Assembly (NCBI GenBank): GCA_001931905.2
Contig: MSJI02000943.1
Span: 37,508-101,507 of the forward strand
Direction of reading: 5' to 3'
Source of the DNA: Cladosporium sp. IMV 00045
Lineage: Eukaryota > Ascomycota > Dothideomycetes > Cladosporiales > Cladosporiaceae
DNA: 64,000 bases
The notes under the pieces were generated by a model. It was not told the DNA's origin, ran no database searches, and was given only the letters and a program-made list of their open reading frames with translations. Every line of letters begins with the position of its first letter. The stretch's first letter is position 1. Positions 1-11,908 of this stretch are shown one piece after another. A program made the translations under genes and the position numbers.

Positions 1-628
1 TTATCTAGGTAGCGATACCCAGCCTGTTGCTTTCCCAGAGAATCAATATCCTCATCAAAACCCCATGTGCCGGACTGAATACAATCATTTGATATGTGAT
101 CGAGTCCATGATCTCACGACCACGGCGACATCACGTGCTCGTCGGCAGAATTCCACCCCCAATAGGTCTCAACTCATGAACCATGCACTTTTAGTTCTGG
201 AGCAAACGGCTGGTTGGGGTACAGTAGCGCGATGGGAGGGTCTATCGAAGTCCATCTCTTGATGGCGGAGAATACCTCGAGTTCAATTCTAGAAGATTGG
301 TTGCAAGAAAACTCGCTGGTCATCAGTCGTTGTGAATGGCCCAGTAGAGGAGAGAATCACCAGCAAGTTAAGGTAAGGTAAGAATACCTCTTAAGCCATT
401 CGGCCTTTCTCGCAGGTGGTGGCAATCTTGCTGCATCCTTCGGCGGGGCTCGCCTTACCTCAAGAGGCTCGTTAAGCGGCCGCTTGTTGAACTTTTTTCG
501 CGCCTGCATCGGAGGGGAAGAAGAGCACTTGGTTCTTCGCTCGCGTGAGCATTTCTCTTCATTCCATACATCAGACTGCTGGCTGTCTTGTATCCTCATC
601 ACACAAGCCCCCCAAGAAATCGCCCAGC
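1..628. other. Upstream region of the permease; no gene recognised
   Basis: Only short open frames are present and none resembles a known family. The last 100 bases before the permease start are pyrimidine- and C-rich and probably hold its promoter and 5' leader. No other signal was seen. Confidence 0.4.
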
Positions 629-2938
629 ATGTCCGCCCCAGTCAAGCGCACCGCCACCTCGGGCGCCGACCCCGTCAAGCCCAACAACCCGCTGCAATCC
701 GACTTCAACGCCAACGACGATTCGAGCATCGATTCAGACGAGCGCTACCTGGTAAGAAGCGACAGGAGCTAGGCGCAAAAGCAAAATGCGGGACACATGA
801 TACCAAGAACATCGGCAATCCATCCTTCAGCGCATATCAGTGAGTACAAAGAGGCATCAAGTACAAAAAAAGGACAAGAAACGTATAAAAGTCATGGCAC
901 GCGGGTGCCCGCAGATAGTACTCTTGCATCATGCTTCTCTTTGCGACCCTGTCCTTCTTTTCTGGAAGTGGACAGAGGCAATGAGCTAGCCAAAGAGGAA
1001 ATGCTGCGGGCTGAGATCAAACCGCTTTTATATTGAACTTGAACGCATTCGTATGCGCGGAAGGAGATGCTATGACTGATATCGACCGATGCACCTAACT
1101 CTTTCCTTGCCTGTTGCAACGGATGCTAACATCTAGAAGCAAGCCCTCGGCTACAAGCAAGTAAGTTGTGATCCGTGGCATTTCCATGTTTTGTACCCTA
1201 GCTAATCATCTCATAGTCGCTGCACCGCCAGTGGAAATTCTTTGAGAGCTTCGCCGCAAGTTTCGGTTGGTTCTGATCGTCAATGTAATCTGCACAATAC
1301 GGTGCTAACCATAGCAGCCGCTCTTTATTCCGTCGGTGGAATCCGAGCGACCTTTACCATCGGTGTCCAAGCTGGAGGACCAGCCGCTTATTGGTACGTC
1401 GAACCCGGAAGTGATCAAGTCGACGAAGTATGCTAACTGTCAGTAGGTCGAGTTATGTGGTCACCTGCATCTTTGTCATAATCACCGCCGCGGTTCTTGC
1501 TGAGATTTGTTCTGCACTGCCAGCAGCCGGATCCATCTACTTCTGGGCCGCGGAGGCCGGTGGAAAGAGATATGGCAGACTCTTTGGGTTCATCGTCGCC
1601 TGGTGGGCCACCACTGCTTGGACGACTTTCGTCGCCAGTTTGTGCCAATCCACCGCCAACTTCCTCCTGTCCGAGATCAGCGTGTTCAGACTCGCTTTCC
1701 ACGCCGACGTCAACGACATCAAGTTCCGCGCTGTCCAGTGGATCGTCTCGGAAGTCATTCTGTTCTTGGGCGTCGGCATGAACTACTTCGATCCCAAGAT
1801 CTATCGCTGGGTCTTTCGCATCGCGACATATCTCATCCTGCTCGATTTCGCCTTGAACCTCATCTGGCTGCCTATCGGTGTGTCCCAGACCTATGGCTTC
1901 CAGGATGCCAAGTACGTCTTTACGCAGACTTACAACGAGACTGGCGCTCCTCCTGTCTGGAACTGGATGCTCTCATACTATGTCACAGCCGGTATCTTGG
2001 TCGGTTTCGAGGCTGCCGGCCACATTTCCGAGGAGACACAGAACGCGCAATCGAACGCCGCCCGCGGCATCTTCTGGTCAGCCGCAGCCTCCGCCCTGAT
2101 CGGCTTCCCAGTCGTGATCCTCTTCCTCTTCTGCCTTCCCGACCTGGACGTCCTCGAAGCGCTCTACGCAGCCGGCACGCCCCAGCCCTTCCTGCACATC
2201 TACGACATGGCGCTCGGCCGCGGCGGGCACATTTTCATGAACATCATCTGCATCTTCGGGCTGCTGTTCAACCTCACCATCGCCGGCGTCGCCTCCTCCC
2301 GCCTCATCTGGGCCATCGCCCGCGACGGCGTCCTCCCCTTCTCCGGCTGGATCTCCCAAGTCTCCAAGAAAAAGGAACCCCGCAACGCCATCATCGTGAT
2401 GCACGTCTTCAGCGCCCTCCTGCTATGCACCATCCTCGCCTCCCCCGTGGCGTTCGAATCCCTCGTCTCCGCCGCCGGCGTGCCGACCATCACGTCCTAC
2501 GCGCTCATCGCTTTCGGGCGCTGCTTCATCACGCCGCACGACTTCAAGCACGCCGTGTGGTCGCTGGGCAAGTGGTCGCGGCCTCTGACGTTCATCACCT
2601 TTGTCTGGAACACTTTCCTCGCCGCCGTGCTGTTTTCCCCGCTCTACTTCCCCGTCACGGCCGACGGGTTCAATTACTCGCCGGTCATTTTCGGCGCGGT
2701 CACGATTTTCGCTTTCCTTTCTTGGTGGTTCACGCCCGAGGAGCAGTGGTTGCCGGCCGCGAGGTTGGGGAAGGTGCATCACCTTGATGAGGAGTATCAG
2801 CCTAGAGAGATGAGCGGGCTTCTTCTTCTTAGATTGACGATTGATGATGTTCGTGGCTTTGGGGAAGTTGTGGGGGATGGAGGATCGGCGAGTGAGAAGG
2901 GGCAGAGACTGGAATGTGCGGAGGTGGTGTTTTGTTGA
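629..2938 (+). CDS. APC-superfamily permease (amino acid/GABA/choline/thiamine type)
   Basis: A plasma-membrane or organellar permease of the amino acid-polyamine-organocation superfamily. I read five exons: 629-751, 1137-1160, 1217-1265, 1315-1393 and 1447-2938. They join in frame to 588 residues, the usual size for fungal members with about 12 membrane segments. Exon 1 encodes a hydrophilic acidic N-tail. The short second exon gives LGYKQ, followed by LHRQWKFFESFA, the cytoplasmic signature just before TM1. TM1 continues with YSVGGIRATF, and the AGSIYFWAAEAGG motif lies between TM2 and TM3. Long hydrophobic stretches alternate to about residue 550. The substrate cannot be told from sequence: GABA, choline and S. 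pombe Thi9-like thiamine carriers share these motifs. The last 45 residues are hydrophilic and unusually G-rich at DNA level, in contrast to the C-rich middle. It converges with the Byr4 homologue. Confidence 0.9.
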
Positions 2939-3996
2939 TGTTGCCTTTATCGTGTGCAGCGCTGCCTCGCGGCGGCCGTTGCTTAGAAATCAATAAACGA
3001 CCGAAAACAGGATAAAAGGATCAACGCCGCAATGTCTCCAAGCGTATAATCTCAGCACTCCAAGCGATTAGAGTAGGCTACACGTAGAAGACCGTGGTCA
3101 CTTCCTCCCTGCTCTGTCCATCTACACCAAAAAAAAGACACACTCTCACGAAGCGGTACATACCAACCCAGCTGATCAGCTGCTGTGGCCGGTTCGTAGA
3201 ATCGGTATGCCGTCGAACATACACAAACGAACTTCCCAGACAAGTAAGTAACAACACGACACGCGCCGAGTGCTCCAAGGACCGTCCGTCTGTATCGGTG
3301 AATCGAAACAAGCACGAACAGCAGTAATTGCACACGACAGGGAAGGGAGAAATATAATTCGAACGGTATCATCCGTTCAGGCATTTGAATTTCGAAAGCA
3401 AGAGTCTGTCTGTCTACATAAAAAGGTTGCGATTAAAAAAAGAGTTTTAAGATAAGAAGAAGCCACTAGAAGAAGCAGAGAAATACCAAAAAAAGCGTCG
3501 CACAAAAAAGCCGGACTCTGTCGAGCCGCGGTGAGCAGTAAAGCAAAGCAAAAAAAACCAAAATGCCAAAAGGGGGGAAAGTAAGGAGATGGAGGAAAAA
3601 CGCTCCTCTACCCTTTCTGTTTTCCCCATCGACATAACCAGAAAATACCAAAATAACATAAATCCACACTTTTCGGTCTGCTTGGTGTCGTTTCATAGCA
3701 AAAGCCGCTCCACTGGAAAAAAAGGAGACCCTTTGCTCGTTTTCATTCGTGTTGTCGTTAATAGTCGTCGTTGCTTTTGTTTCGTTCGTTAGTAGTTGTG
3801 TGTGTCAAGGGCGAGAACATGTATATGGGATTAGTATGCAAGGGTTAATGTGTCCCAAACTTCGAGAGTCGTAAGTATCCCCACCCATCCATTTGGTGGT
3901 GATGAGTCCGCGCCTAGAAACTCCGACAGATAAGATATACGGGGAAAAATCGCACTGGCTTGGTGATTGACGGTGCAGAGGAACATCCTGCCTGAC
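2939..3996. other. Convergent 3' region between permease and Byr4 homologue
   Basis: About 1 kb holding the 3' ends of two convergent genes. It contains several A-rich runs (for example near 3128, 3435 and 3549) and AATAAA-like stretches near 2990. No coding sequence was recognised; the small open frames here have no family resemblance. Confidence 0.5.
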
Positions 3997-6521
3997 TTAT
4001 AAGGCTAGGCCTTGTCGTTGGGTGAGGACATCTCGCACGGCCCATCGCCAGCCATCGTCTTCGACTCTTGGACCACCGCAGGATGGGAACCAACTCTCGC
4101 AGCGTCGCCGCCAAGTCACCTCTTCGTCTCTTTGCGTGTGGATGAAGCGGGGTCCGAGGTCGAATTCCTCGTGGACTTCACCCAAGCCGGTGTTGGCCAT
4201 GGACACAGGGCTCTGCATTCCTGTCGTGCTCGCGCCTGTGCCGAAGTTGGGTGTGTTCTCTTTGAGGTCTTCCAGTCCGGCAAAGACGTCTTCTTCCTCT
4301 TCGTCGGTCACTGAGGGAGACATTTGTCCGCTGACGTCGCGGCCGTTCTTGATTTTCAGCCACTTCATTTGATGAGGGTCGAAGACCATGCCACCGTTGA
4401 CTTGCATGTTTGTCGCTGCAGACATTGGGGCGATGAGAGCAGGTCGTGGCGGGCTGGCAGATGGCGCCGGAAGAGGGTCAGTGCGATCCATGTAGGACGT
4501 TTGGGGTTGGGTGCTGGTGGGTGTGGGAGTCTCAAGTGGCGGAGGAATGTCGAAGTGAGTGAGAGTGTTTTCGTTTCCTTCCCATCTAAGAGTCTGCGGG
4601 TTGTAAGTCATGCCTTTCTCAGCTGTAAGAAGCGCGTTAGTAGAGTCTTGTTGAACATGTGACTGTGATACCCACTCTTTGCTATTGATATACCAATGCC
4701 TTTGATGAGGTGAGGCTGGATTTTCTTAGGCTTGGGTCTCTGCGTCGATGGTGATTGCGGGCTTCGTGCCGCAACCTGGGCCTTCCAGTTCGTGCTCATA
4801 GGCATGAGCGGTCCATCACTCCGCGGTTTGGGGTTTGTGTTGCCAAGCCTAGTTTCGCGAGCTATTCTAGAGGCCGCTGTATCACGCAAGTAGCTTGGTG
4901 TGTTGCTCTGCGCTTCGCCGAAACCTCTGGTTGGGCTTGCCGGCGTTCTAGGCGGACCAGGCGTCAACATACGGTCAGGAATGGCAACCATCTTCTTCAC
5001 GGGCTCCCTCATATCGGAACGACTGTAAGCGTGCTTCAGGCCCGCTCTTGGTGGTCCACGAGCAATCGGCTGCTTGACATACTTGCTCTCTTTTTCATTG
5101 TTAGTGCGTAGATCGTCAAAGTTATCGAGCTCACTGCCGTCGCCGAAATTGCGACGACGTGAGGGTTTGGTCAGATTGCGCTTCGATGCAGCTTCACGAG
5201 CCAAAGAGGTAGGCGCCAAATCAGCACGTGGCCTTGCAAGACGTGAAGGCGTGTCTGGGATGAAGGTATTGGATAGACGTGAGTGAGGGCGTAGAGGCGG
5301 TGATTGGGCACCACGTCTGCTGTTTGGGTCGGATTCTCGCCGCAGGTGGTATGGCATTGCCCTTTGGGCACTGGCATGTGTTGGCTGCAAAGATGAGCTG
5401 CCAGCTGGCAAGAACGGTACTGGAGGTCGAGGCACGGAAGAAGATTGCTGTGCCTGGCTCCTCAATGCAGGTGCTGATCGCTTGCTTCGCAAAAGCGAAG
5501 AGTTCCCTGAGGCTACCTGCTGACGTCGCTCGCGTGTGATTGTAGAGGTGCCGTTTTCAAGCACAGGCTCGAGTCGGGAAGGATTTGGTTTCGAACCTGA
5601 GACTGGACGAGGTATGTGAGATCGCATGTGAGCTGGCCTGTCAATAGGTTTGTCGTGGAAGTTGAGCGTCGTGGCAGGCCTTTGAGCTTGCGGGCTCGGC
5701 TTGACATCCTTGACCTTGACATTTTTGTTGACTGTACGCTTTTGTACATTGAGTTGTTTGAGTCCACCGAAGTCAAAGCCCTCGAGAAAGTCCTCGTTGT
5801 TAGATTCAGCAAGCAGCTTCGACTTTTTATGCGTGTTCAATGTCGATGGTTGCTCAATGGCCGGGCTAGCCTGGCTAGGGGGAACGCTCGGGACGCTCGC
5901 CTCTGAAAGGTCAGCTTCCGCGGCACGTCGCTTTTTCAAGATGGCATCGAAATCCAGTGGGCCCTCTGGGATATCAAGGCCTCCAGCGTCATCTACGTCA
6001 CTTTCTTCCACCATGGGTGAGCCGATGCTTGGGCTCATTGCTGATACGGAGGATTCCCGTGCGTCACGTGTAGTTCCAGCGAATCGAATGCCCAGGCTGC
6101 CTTCGAACTCGTCAAAGTCTGCGTCGTCGTCAAATCCGGCCGGTGGCTCCGCGGGTCGAGGCTTCAATGTGAGAGGGGTATCATCTCCCAGATCCATATC
6201 ATTGTCCCAGTCATCCTCAACCTTTTGTCGTGTAGTTTTCTTTCCCAATCTCTTAATTGTGCCACCCAGTAGTGCGCTTGAGGGTACATCCGCGGGTAGA
6301 GGAATGCCAGCTTGCTTCGCGGACTGAAGAGCGTTGCTGGTCGACTGCTCGTCATTAGGCTGCAAGACCAGATTCCAATCGTCGTCGCCAGCAATGGATT
6401 CCGAGCGTACGCTCAAGCGCGACGAAAAGCTGCCCGCTCCGGTTCCCACGCTGTTGCCGAATGTCTGGAAATCTCCCTGCAAGTCATCGTCGTCGTCCCA
6501 GCTCTCCATGGCGGGCGCCAT
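3997..6521 (-). CDS. byr4: Byr4/Bfa1 homologue, two-component GAP scaffold for the septation/mitotic exit GTPase
   Basis: Probable homologue of S. pombe Byr4 and S. cerevisiae Bfa1, which with Cdc16/Bub2 forms the GAP that holds the Spg1/Tem1 GTPase inactive at spindle pole bodies. There are two exons (6521-4676 and 4622-3997) around a 53-base intron 4623-4675, giving 823 residues. The N-terminus MESWDDDDDLQGDFQ with FGNS is the typical acidic start. The middle is basic and Ser/Pro/Arg-rich, and disordered. The conserved C-terminal core begins EKGMTYNPQTLRWEGNE, then MVFDPHQMKWLK, and ends with DLGPRF and a TWRRRCESWF block. The start at 6521 was preferred because the reading frame farther upstream (to 6668) looks like leader sequence; 6509 is an alternative. 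It diverges from the XRCC4-like gene. Confidence 0.85.
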
Positions 6522-7303
6522 CCTGCGCCAGAGCTCGCGGTGTCGGTCCAGCAGTCGGTCCAGGTAATCGGCGGTGGTGAGGCCTGCGTTGTCGAGGGCT
6601 CGCCCTCGCGCGACATGCACGCGGTGAGAGTGGTGTCGAATGTTCCTGCGGTCGGGCCTCCTTAGCACACAGCACGCACAGGGGATGGCAGAGGGTGCGG
6701 TGAAAGTGAGTGTGTCTGCAAGTCTGCTGCGCTAACTGCTGCACGAGGTTGGGAGTGAGGCGCGCTATCACCGGCAAGGCAAGGCCCGCGGCAGAAGCTC
6801 TCCGCTTTTTGACCCTGTCTTTGCCTGCCTCTGCCAACATGGAACAGGCGGCTTTTGCGCTCCAGCGTCGCCAGCATTCCCTGCCCGCCGTGTCTTCACT
6901 TGATGCTGCACTACTACTATACTAGTATCTCGTGCCCGATGATGTACAGTAGTGGCCGGATAGCGTAGGCCTCCAGTCTCGTTCGACCACCGTTCGTTTC
7001 ACTTGCTCTCTGCACCCAGGCAGCCACGCAAACGTTTCAGCAACTAAAAAAGCACTTCACCAGTCGGGCAGCGTGAAGCGTAGGCACGACAACCGTTGGA
7101 AAGGGACGCATTCTGGCCTTTGCCTGCTTCACTACTACTACTTCCCTCCGTAAATACCTACCTGACAGATACACAACCCTTCTGGCCCAGCAGCCCGGAA
7201 GTGTGCAGGACAATAGACTCCATCCATCCCCCTGGGCGTATATCTGTAACGGCGATCTCCCCGTACCAAAGAAAATCACCCCTTTCACCGTCGTCTCGGT
7301 TCG
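6522..7303. other. Divergent promoter region, byr4 homologue / XRCC4-like gene
   Basis: About 780 bases shared by two genes transcribed away from each other. It is mixed in composition, with no coding sequence recognised and no clear operator repeat. Confidence 0.4.
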
Positions 7304-8386
7304 ATGGCGTCCACGCATGTCTTGCGTATCCGTCGCACGGACAACCCTTCCACCCACCTGCTTCTGAACGTCACCGCGACCAGCAAGACACGCCCGCTCG
7401 ATCTCAAGCTGGTCGCCACCGAGCACGAGCATCTATATCACGGCTCGGTTAAATCTGCAAACTTGGCGAGCCTGCAATCGAGCAACTTTCGTGGGGATGA
7501 CGACGAATGGCGAAGCGTCGTCGCCTATGCTTTGCTTCAGCAACGGTCGGACGTCAACCTAGACGCCTTGCGAGGCCTGGAAACTGTTGCGGCTGTCAGT
7601 GGTGAGACATGTACTCTGACTTTGCGCAAGAATATTGGTGGCATCACCCAGCGTTTGGGATCGATCAAACTCGATCAGGACGATGAGAGGGAAGAAGTCA
7701 GTGCTTTCGAATGGGTCGACACTGCCGTTGCAACCTCAGATGCCCTACGCACTGAACTCGTGACTCTGCAGGAGTCTCTGGGCTCCCAGCAGTCACAGGT
7801 GGCGAAGCTCACCGCGCAACTCGATGAGCTGGTGAAGGCCAAGAAGGAACATGAGGAGGACTTGTTGCGGAAGTGTGCTGTTCTACTTGATAGCAAGAAG
7901 GCCAAGATTCGTGATCTTCAAAGTGAGTTGAACCACGTTGTGAAAACGTCATCGAGTGGAACTGGTGGCAGGGCTGGTGGCAGGGCTGGAGATTCAGCAC
8001 GTGGAAAACGAAAGGCCAACTCTGTCTCTCCTGAAGAGGAAGATGACTTGGACGAAGGTGACAACGATGATGACCTTGCGGAAGAGGAAGAAGACGGTCA
8101 GCGAACGCCTGAACGAGAAACAGAAGACGAGGGTAGTGAAGATGGGTTCGCGTCCCCGCCCAAGCAGCAGGCTCCGTCGAAGGCGACGTCGAGCCAGAAG
8201 ATTGACGACAAGGCATCGAGCCGGAAAGGAGAGCAAAGCAATAAGCAAGGCCTTGGTCCAGAGGATATACCGCCTCGCAGAGAGCTGCCGTTTGCACAGA
8301 GAACGACAAGGGGCGGTGGCTCTCAAGAGAAGTCGAAGCCCACTCCAGTACAGCAAGACGACGATACTGATGACGATGAGCTGTAG
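7304..8386 (+). CDS. XRCC4-like DNA double-strand break repair protein
   Basis: A probable fungal XRCC4/Lif1 relative: the scaffold that binds DNA ligase IV during non-homologous end joining in the nucleus. It is a single exon of 360 residues. Residues 1 to about 135 look like the beta-rich head domain, with an LRIRR strand near the start, a mid-domain FRGDDDEWRSVV segment and a VSGETCTLTLRK strand. A long heptad-rich helix follows (about 140-215, LRTELVTLQESLGSQQSQV onwards), the position where XRCC4 dimerises and where the ligase binds. The C-terminal third is disordered, strongly acidic with basic patches, and ends DDDTDDDEL; this is a typical site for phosphorylation. The order of head, coiled coil and acidic tail and the overall length fit the family. 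XLF/Nej1 has a similar architecture and is the main alternative. Confidence 0.78.
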   Translation: MASTHVLRIRRTDNPSTHLLLNVTATSKTRPLDLKLVATEHEHLYHGSVKSANLASLQSSNFRGDDDEWRSVVAYALLQQRSDVNLDALRGLETVAAVSGETCTLTLRKNIGGITQRLGSIKLDQDDEREEVSAFEWVDTAVATSDALRTELVTLQESLGSQQSQVAKLTAQLDELVKAKKEHEEDLLRKCAVLLDSKKAKIRDLQSELNHVVKTSSSGTGGRAGGRAGDSARGKRKANSVSPEEEDDLDEGDNDDDLAEEEEDGQRTPERETEDEGSEDGFASPPKQQAPSKATSSQKIDDKASSRKGEQSNKQGLGPEDIPPRRELPFAQRTTRGGGSQEKSKPTPVQQDDDTDDDEL

Positions 8387-8866
8387 TTTGTCTGCAGAAT
8401 TTGTATAGATGGGTCATCTGGCCTTCTACTATTAACTGCCTGCATCAATGACAACCTCACTACATGTAACTTTGGCGCGTCAACGAGATCTCTATCAGGA
8501 CCTCATGCGCACTCTTACCAATGTCACCCTGGCGAGGAGACGATAGCCACCAGCATAGGCATACTAAAATGATGGCAACCCATCTGTAAAAAAAACACAG
8601 CAAGAATCATACCTGGGTTAGATTTCGACGTGTCGGCTGGCCTGAGGTGGACGCGCTTGCTGCCTGTTCGCGCCTTCCCAATTGACCTCACTTTCGTTCT
8701 GCCGGCAATTTCAGAATCACAACAGCACCTCTCCGAAAACATTCGTCGCGTCCATCGCATCGAAGCGCACACTCATCATCGAAACATATCGCACGATCGC
8801 CGCTCCTCGACACCCAACTCACCCAGTCCACATCATTATCATCGTCACCACCAATCCACTGCGACA
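8387..8866. other. Intergenic region before the BRCT gene
   Basis: 480 bases with the 3' end of the XRCC4-like gene and the CT- and CA-rich leader of the BRCT gene. Nothing else was recognised. Confidence 0.4.
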
Positions 8867-9475
8867 ATGGCTCCCAAGCAACCCGCCGCTCCGACCGTGG
8901 TCTATGCAGTCGTCATGGGTCTCCCTGCCCCGCAAATCATCAGCGTCCATGCCCAGGAGCAAGATGCTCAGAACGCCGTCGCTCAAGGCTTGGGTGCGAC
9001 CTATGAGCAGCACACGCTGCACTACGGCACTGCGTACGTACGGTCACCACACTATCGCCGAGTCGCGTACTGACCTCCCAGAAGAGCCGACAACACCGCC
9101 GTCAAGCCCAAGGCCAAAACCCCGAAGAAGGGCAGCAACGAAGCCGGCGACGACGGCGAAGCGAAGAAGAAAAACGACAAGAAAACGCACATCCCGGAAG
9201 GCCAAGCTGGCTCTCTCAACGGGTATGCTCTGATGTTCTCCGGCACTTTCGAGCACATGGATCGCGCCACCTGCGAGGCGACCGCTGTCAAGTTCGGTGG
9301 CACGGTCAGCAAGAAGCTGGACGAAGTCAACTACGTCGTCCTCGGCACCAAGCCCGGCCCGAAGAAGCTGGAGGAGATCCAAAACAAAGGCGTTATGACC
9401 ATGAATGAGGCTCAGTTCGTCGGTCTCATCGGTGCTCATTTCGAGGAGCCGCCGGCCAAGAAGTCGAAGAAGTGA
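8867..9475 (+). CDS. Small single-BRCT-domain protein
   Basis: A 186-residue protein from two exons, 8867-9033 and 9082-9475, around a 48-base GTACGT...CAG intron that joins in frame. Residues 1-56 form a short ordered-looking segment of unknown family (VVYAVVMGLPAPQIISVHAQ). A lysine-rich linker follows, with AKTPKKG and a KKKNDKK block, probably nuclear. From about residue 102 to 175 there is a BRCT fold: GYALMFSGTF, then ATAVKFGGTVSKKLDEVNYVV, then LGTKPGPKK and a closing FVGLIG. BRCT domains of the RFC1/ligase/PARP type bind phosphopeptides or DNA ends. No catalytic domain is present. The C-terminus is a basic KKSKK tail. It lies 480 bases downstream of the XRCC4-like gene on the same strand, so a link to end joining is possible but unproven. 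Confidence 0.85.
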
Positions 9476-10705
9476 GGAGGAAAGTTGACAAGAAACATCG
9501 CTAGCATGGCAAGTAAACACTGCATTTGCTTCTTAGCGTGGGCGTAGGCGTTCAGGACTGCGGAGAGTGTACTATTAGCTTTAGAAACGGTGAGGAGAGC
9601 ATGGAATGACAGCATGGACGCAAATGTGGTTTGAACTTCTCATACGAACTTGGCGAAATGCCATAAATGGAAATGTGCCTCGTGATTATCGTGCGATCTT
9701 CTCAAAGCTCTTTGTCTTCTTAGCTGGTGTGCCTCGCGGCATGATGTAGCAGAAAGAGTGCGGACATGCGGTGAGATGATGATACATCACACCAAGCAAT
9801 GAGACCACGCCTTCCCACCCGACTTGCAACAATATAGCTCTATGACATGGCCGCGACAATCATGTATCCTTATTGTGGATATGTAATGACATACGCAGCC
9901 TTACGAAAACCGTCAATGCCACGCTCGCCATGCAAATACAACGGCAAGGCGCTACGCCCAGCACCATTCAAGGGATCGGGCTCGCTTAGGCAAGCGCCCA
10001 TGGCGCAGATCACCACGAAAACAAGAAAATCAGCCAGCCAGCCCATCACGCCACGTCACATGTCATAAGTGATAATAACCTAAGGTACTATCGGTTTTGC
10101 TGCTGCCTTCTCAGGAGCAGTGACAAGACAATAAAGTAAACATCTGCCAGGAAAAGACCAAGGGCTTGTAGAAAGTTCACGCTCTCCTCACCTGACGCAT
10201 CCCCCTTCAGCCTTGCAACCATCACTGAATCTGGTGCTTGCATTCCTCTCGGCATCCCGTCCATTCCCATACATCATTAACGCGCGGTAGCGCGTGTGAT
10301 AGTCGCGCGCCCTTTTCCTCTTCTCCCTCTTGGCTGCAGTCAAAAAGTGCAAAAGGAGTCTCGTTGTAGACAGTCTTCACTCAAGGTTCAAAAACCGTTG
10401 CATGCCAGCCCAACGCTCTCTTCAGCGTCGATCCTCCACACTTTCTCCAGGCTTCCCAAGCTCTCGTTGCTCACACAGGGTTGTTCCAGATCTGGCTGTT
10501 GGGAGGGAGACGAGCGAGACACAACAAAAGGATTTCGGCGACGCAGTTGCTATCTACGGTTGGATTTCCTGTCGGGTTGCAGACCTCATCAAAGTGACAA
10601 AAGACACCTCGTCATTTCCAGCAAGCAGACTCATCACTCATACCATCATCACCACCATCATCTGCACGTGAGCTACAGCCTAGGATATCCCAGGTCAAAC
10701 CAAAA
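9476..10705. other. 1.2-kb region without a recognised gene
   Basis: Several short open frames (for example 9847-10068) lack codon structure or family resemblance. The last 400 bases, with CATCATCACCACCATCATC near 10643, look like the promoter and 5' leader of the MARVEL gene. Confidence 0.4.
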
Positions 10706-11325
10706 ATGGCTTTCTACGAGAACCGAATGTTCATCCTCTCCCTGCGAGTCATCCAGGCCGTCCTCACGATCCTCATTCTCGGACTGTCAGGCTATGGTAA
10801 GAAGAGGTCATACCAACGAAAACTTGAGAGCAAACAGCTAACGAAACAACCTCCCAGTCGCAAACTGGTGGGGCAGTTACTGGAACGCCGGCGCGCCCTC
10901 ATCGGTCGCCTTCCTCGTCTTCTGCTCCGTCATCACACTGCTCGCCCTCGCCTACCTGATCCTCGTGCCCATGCGATGGGGCGAGTCGAAGCTGAACCAC
11001 GCGGGCGTTATCGCGGGCATCGAGGGCTTCATTCTGATCTGCTGGTTCGCCGGTTTCGTCGCGCTCGCCGTCTTCCTTAGTGGTAGGGTTTGCTTTGGGC
11101 ATGTGTGCAGTGCGGCAAAAGCTGCGGCTGCTTTTGGCGCGTTCCAGTGGTAAGTCGAATTGGACTGGTCTGATAATCAAGGTTTTCTCTTGCTAACAAT
11201 GTGATTTCCGCAGGCTCGCATTCACGGCTACCTTCGCCCTGGCTGTCATCTATGTGATGCGCGGTCGCGGTGGTATAAGGTCATCCGACTCGAAGGGACC
11301 TACCGCCGCATCTGATGTTATTTGA
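10706..11325 (+). CDS. MARVEL-domain four-TM membrane protein
   Basis: A 164-residue membrane protein built from exons 10706-10796, 10858-11149 and 11214-11325, with GTAAG donors and frames that join exactly. It begins with a short N-terminus and TM1 (FILSLRVIQAVLTILILGLSG). Next come an aromatic loop ANWWGSYWN, TM2 (VAFLVFCSVITLLALAYLIL), TM3 (GVIAGIEGFILICWFAGFVA), a loop with two cysteines (GRVCFGHVC) and TM4 (WLAFTATFALAVIYVM). The RVIQ start, four-helix layout and cysteine pair before TM4 are typical of fungal MARVEL proteins, relatives of Nce102 that sit in plasma-membrane domains. The C-terminal tail is short and serine-rich. The specific role is not deducible. Confidence 0.9.
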
Positions 11326-11908
11326 GGGAGACGCAGGGTGCATATCGTCGGGGTAAACGAGCGACATATGAGCGGAACTATGGTTGTAATGATCTCACGA
11401 GCAACGGCTTGGTACGTTTGCATCGAGAAATGTTTGGTGGATTTCAGTTCGACCTTCAAGGCGGAGGTGGATCTTACGATGCGAGATATTGGATGGTGAC
11501 ATGTGCTGCTGGTCAGCCGGGATGGAAGATCCAGATGATTGAAATTATCAGTATTATTAGTACCCAGTAGTGTTTAGTTTTTGGAAATTGAATCACGTTA
11601 GGAGAGACCAATATACAGCGGCTCGGAAAGCGTTTAGTCCGACACCTCACGTGACGATCGGAATGAATGACGTCTTTGTAAGCAGCGCTGGCGCAGAACC
11701 CCGTCGAAGCAGCAGCTTATGGCGGCGACAGGTATTACCGACAACCACCTAAGGCGATTACCTTAGCATTGCATAGATATCTTTCACTCGTAAGTCACAT
11801 ATACTTACCATCTCATATTCATCCATTGTTCTCTCAGCGTCCCTCATCAACCTTCGACAAACTACAACGCAACACCCTACTGCCATCCTCTCTGTAAACA
11901 CCACAACC
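11326..11908. other. Intergenic region before the WLM gene
   Basis: 583 bases holding the MARVEL gene 3' end and the promoter of the WLM gene. The last 130 bases are a CA/CT-rich leader without coding structure. Confidence 0.4.

Noticed and set aside
1507..2787. Long plus-strand open frame of 426 codons
   Set aside because: It overlaps the permease in another frame; its Arg/His/Pro-rich translation is the shadow of C-rich coding sequence.
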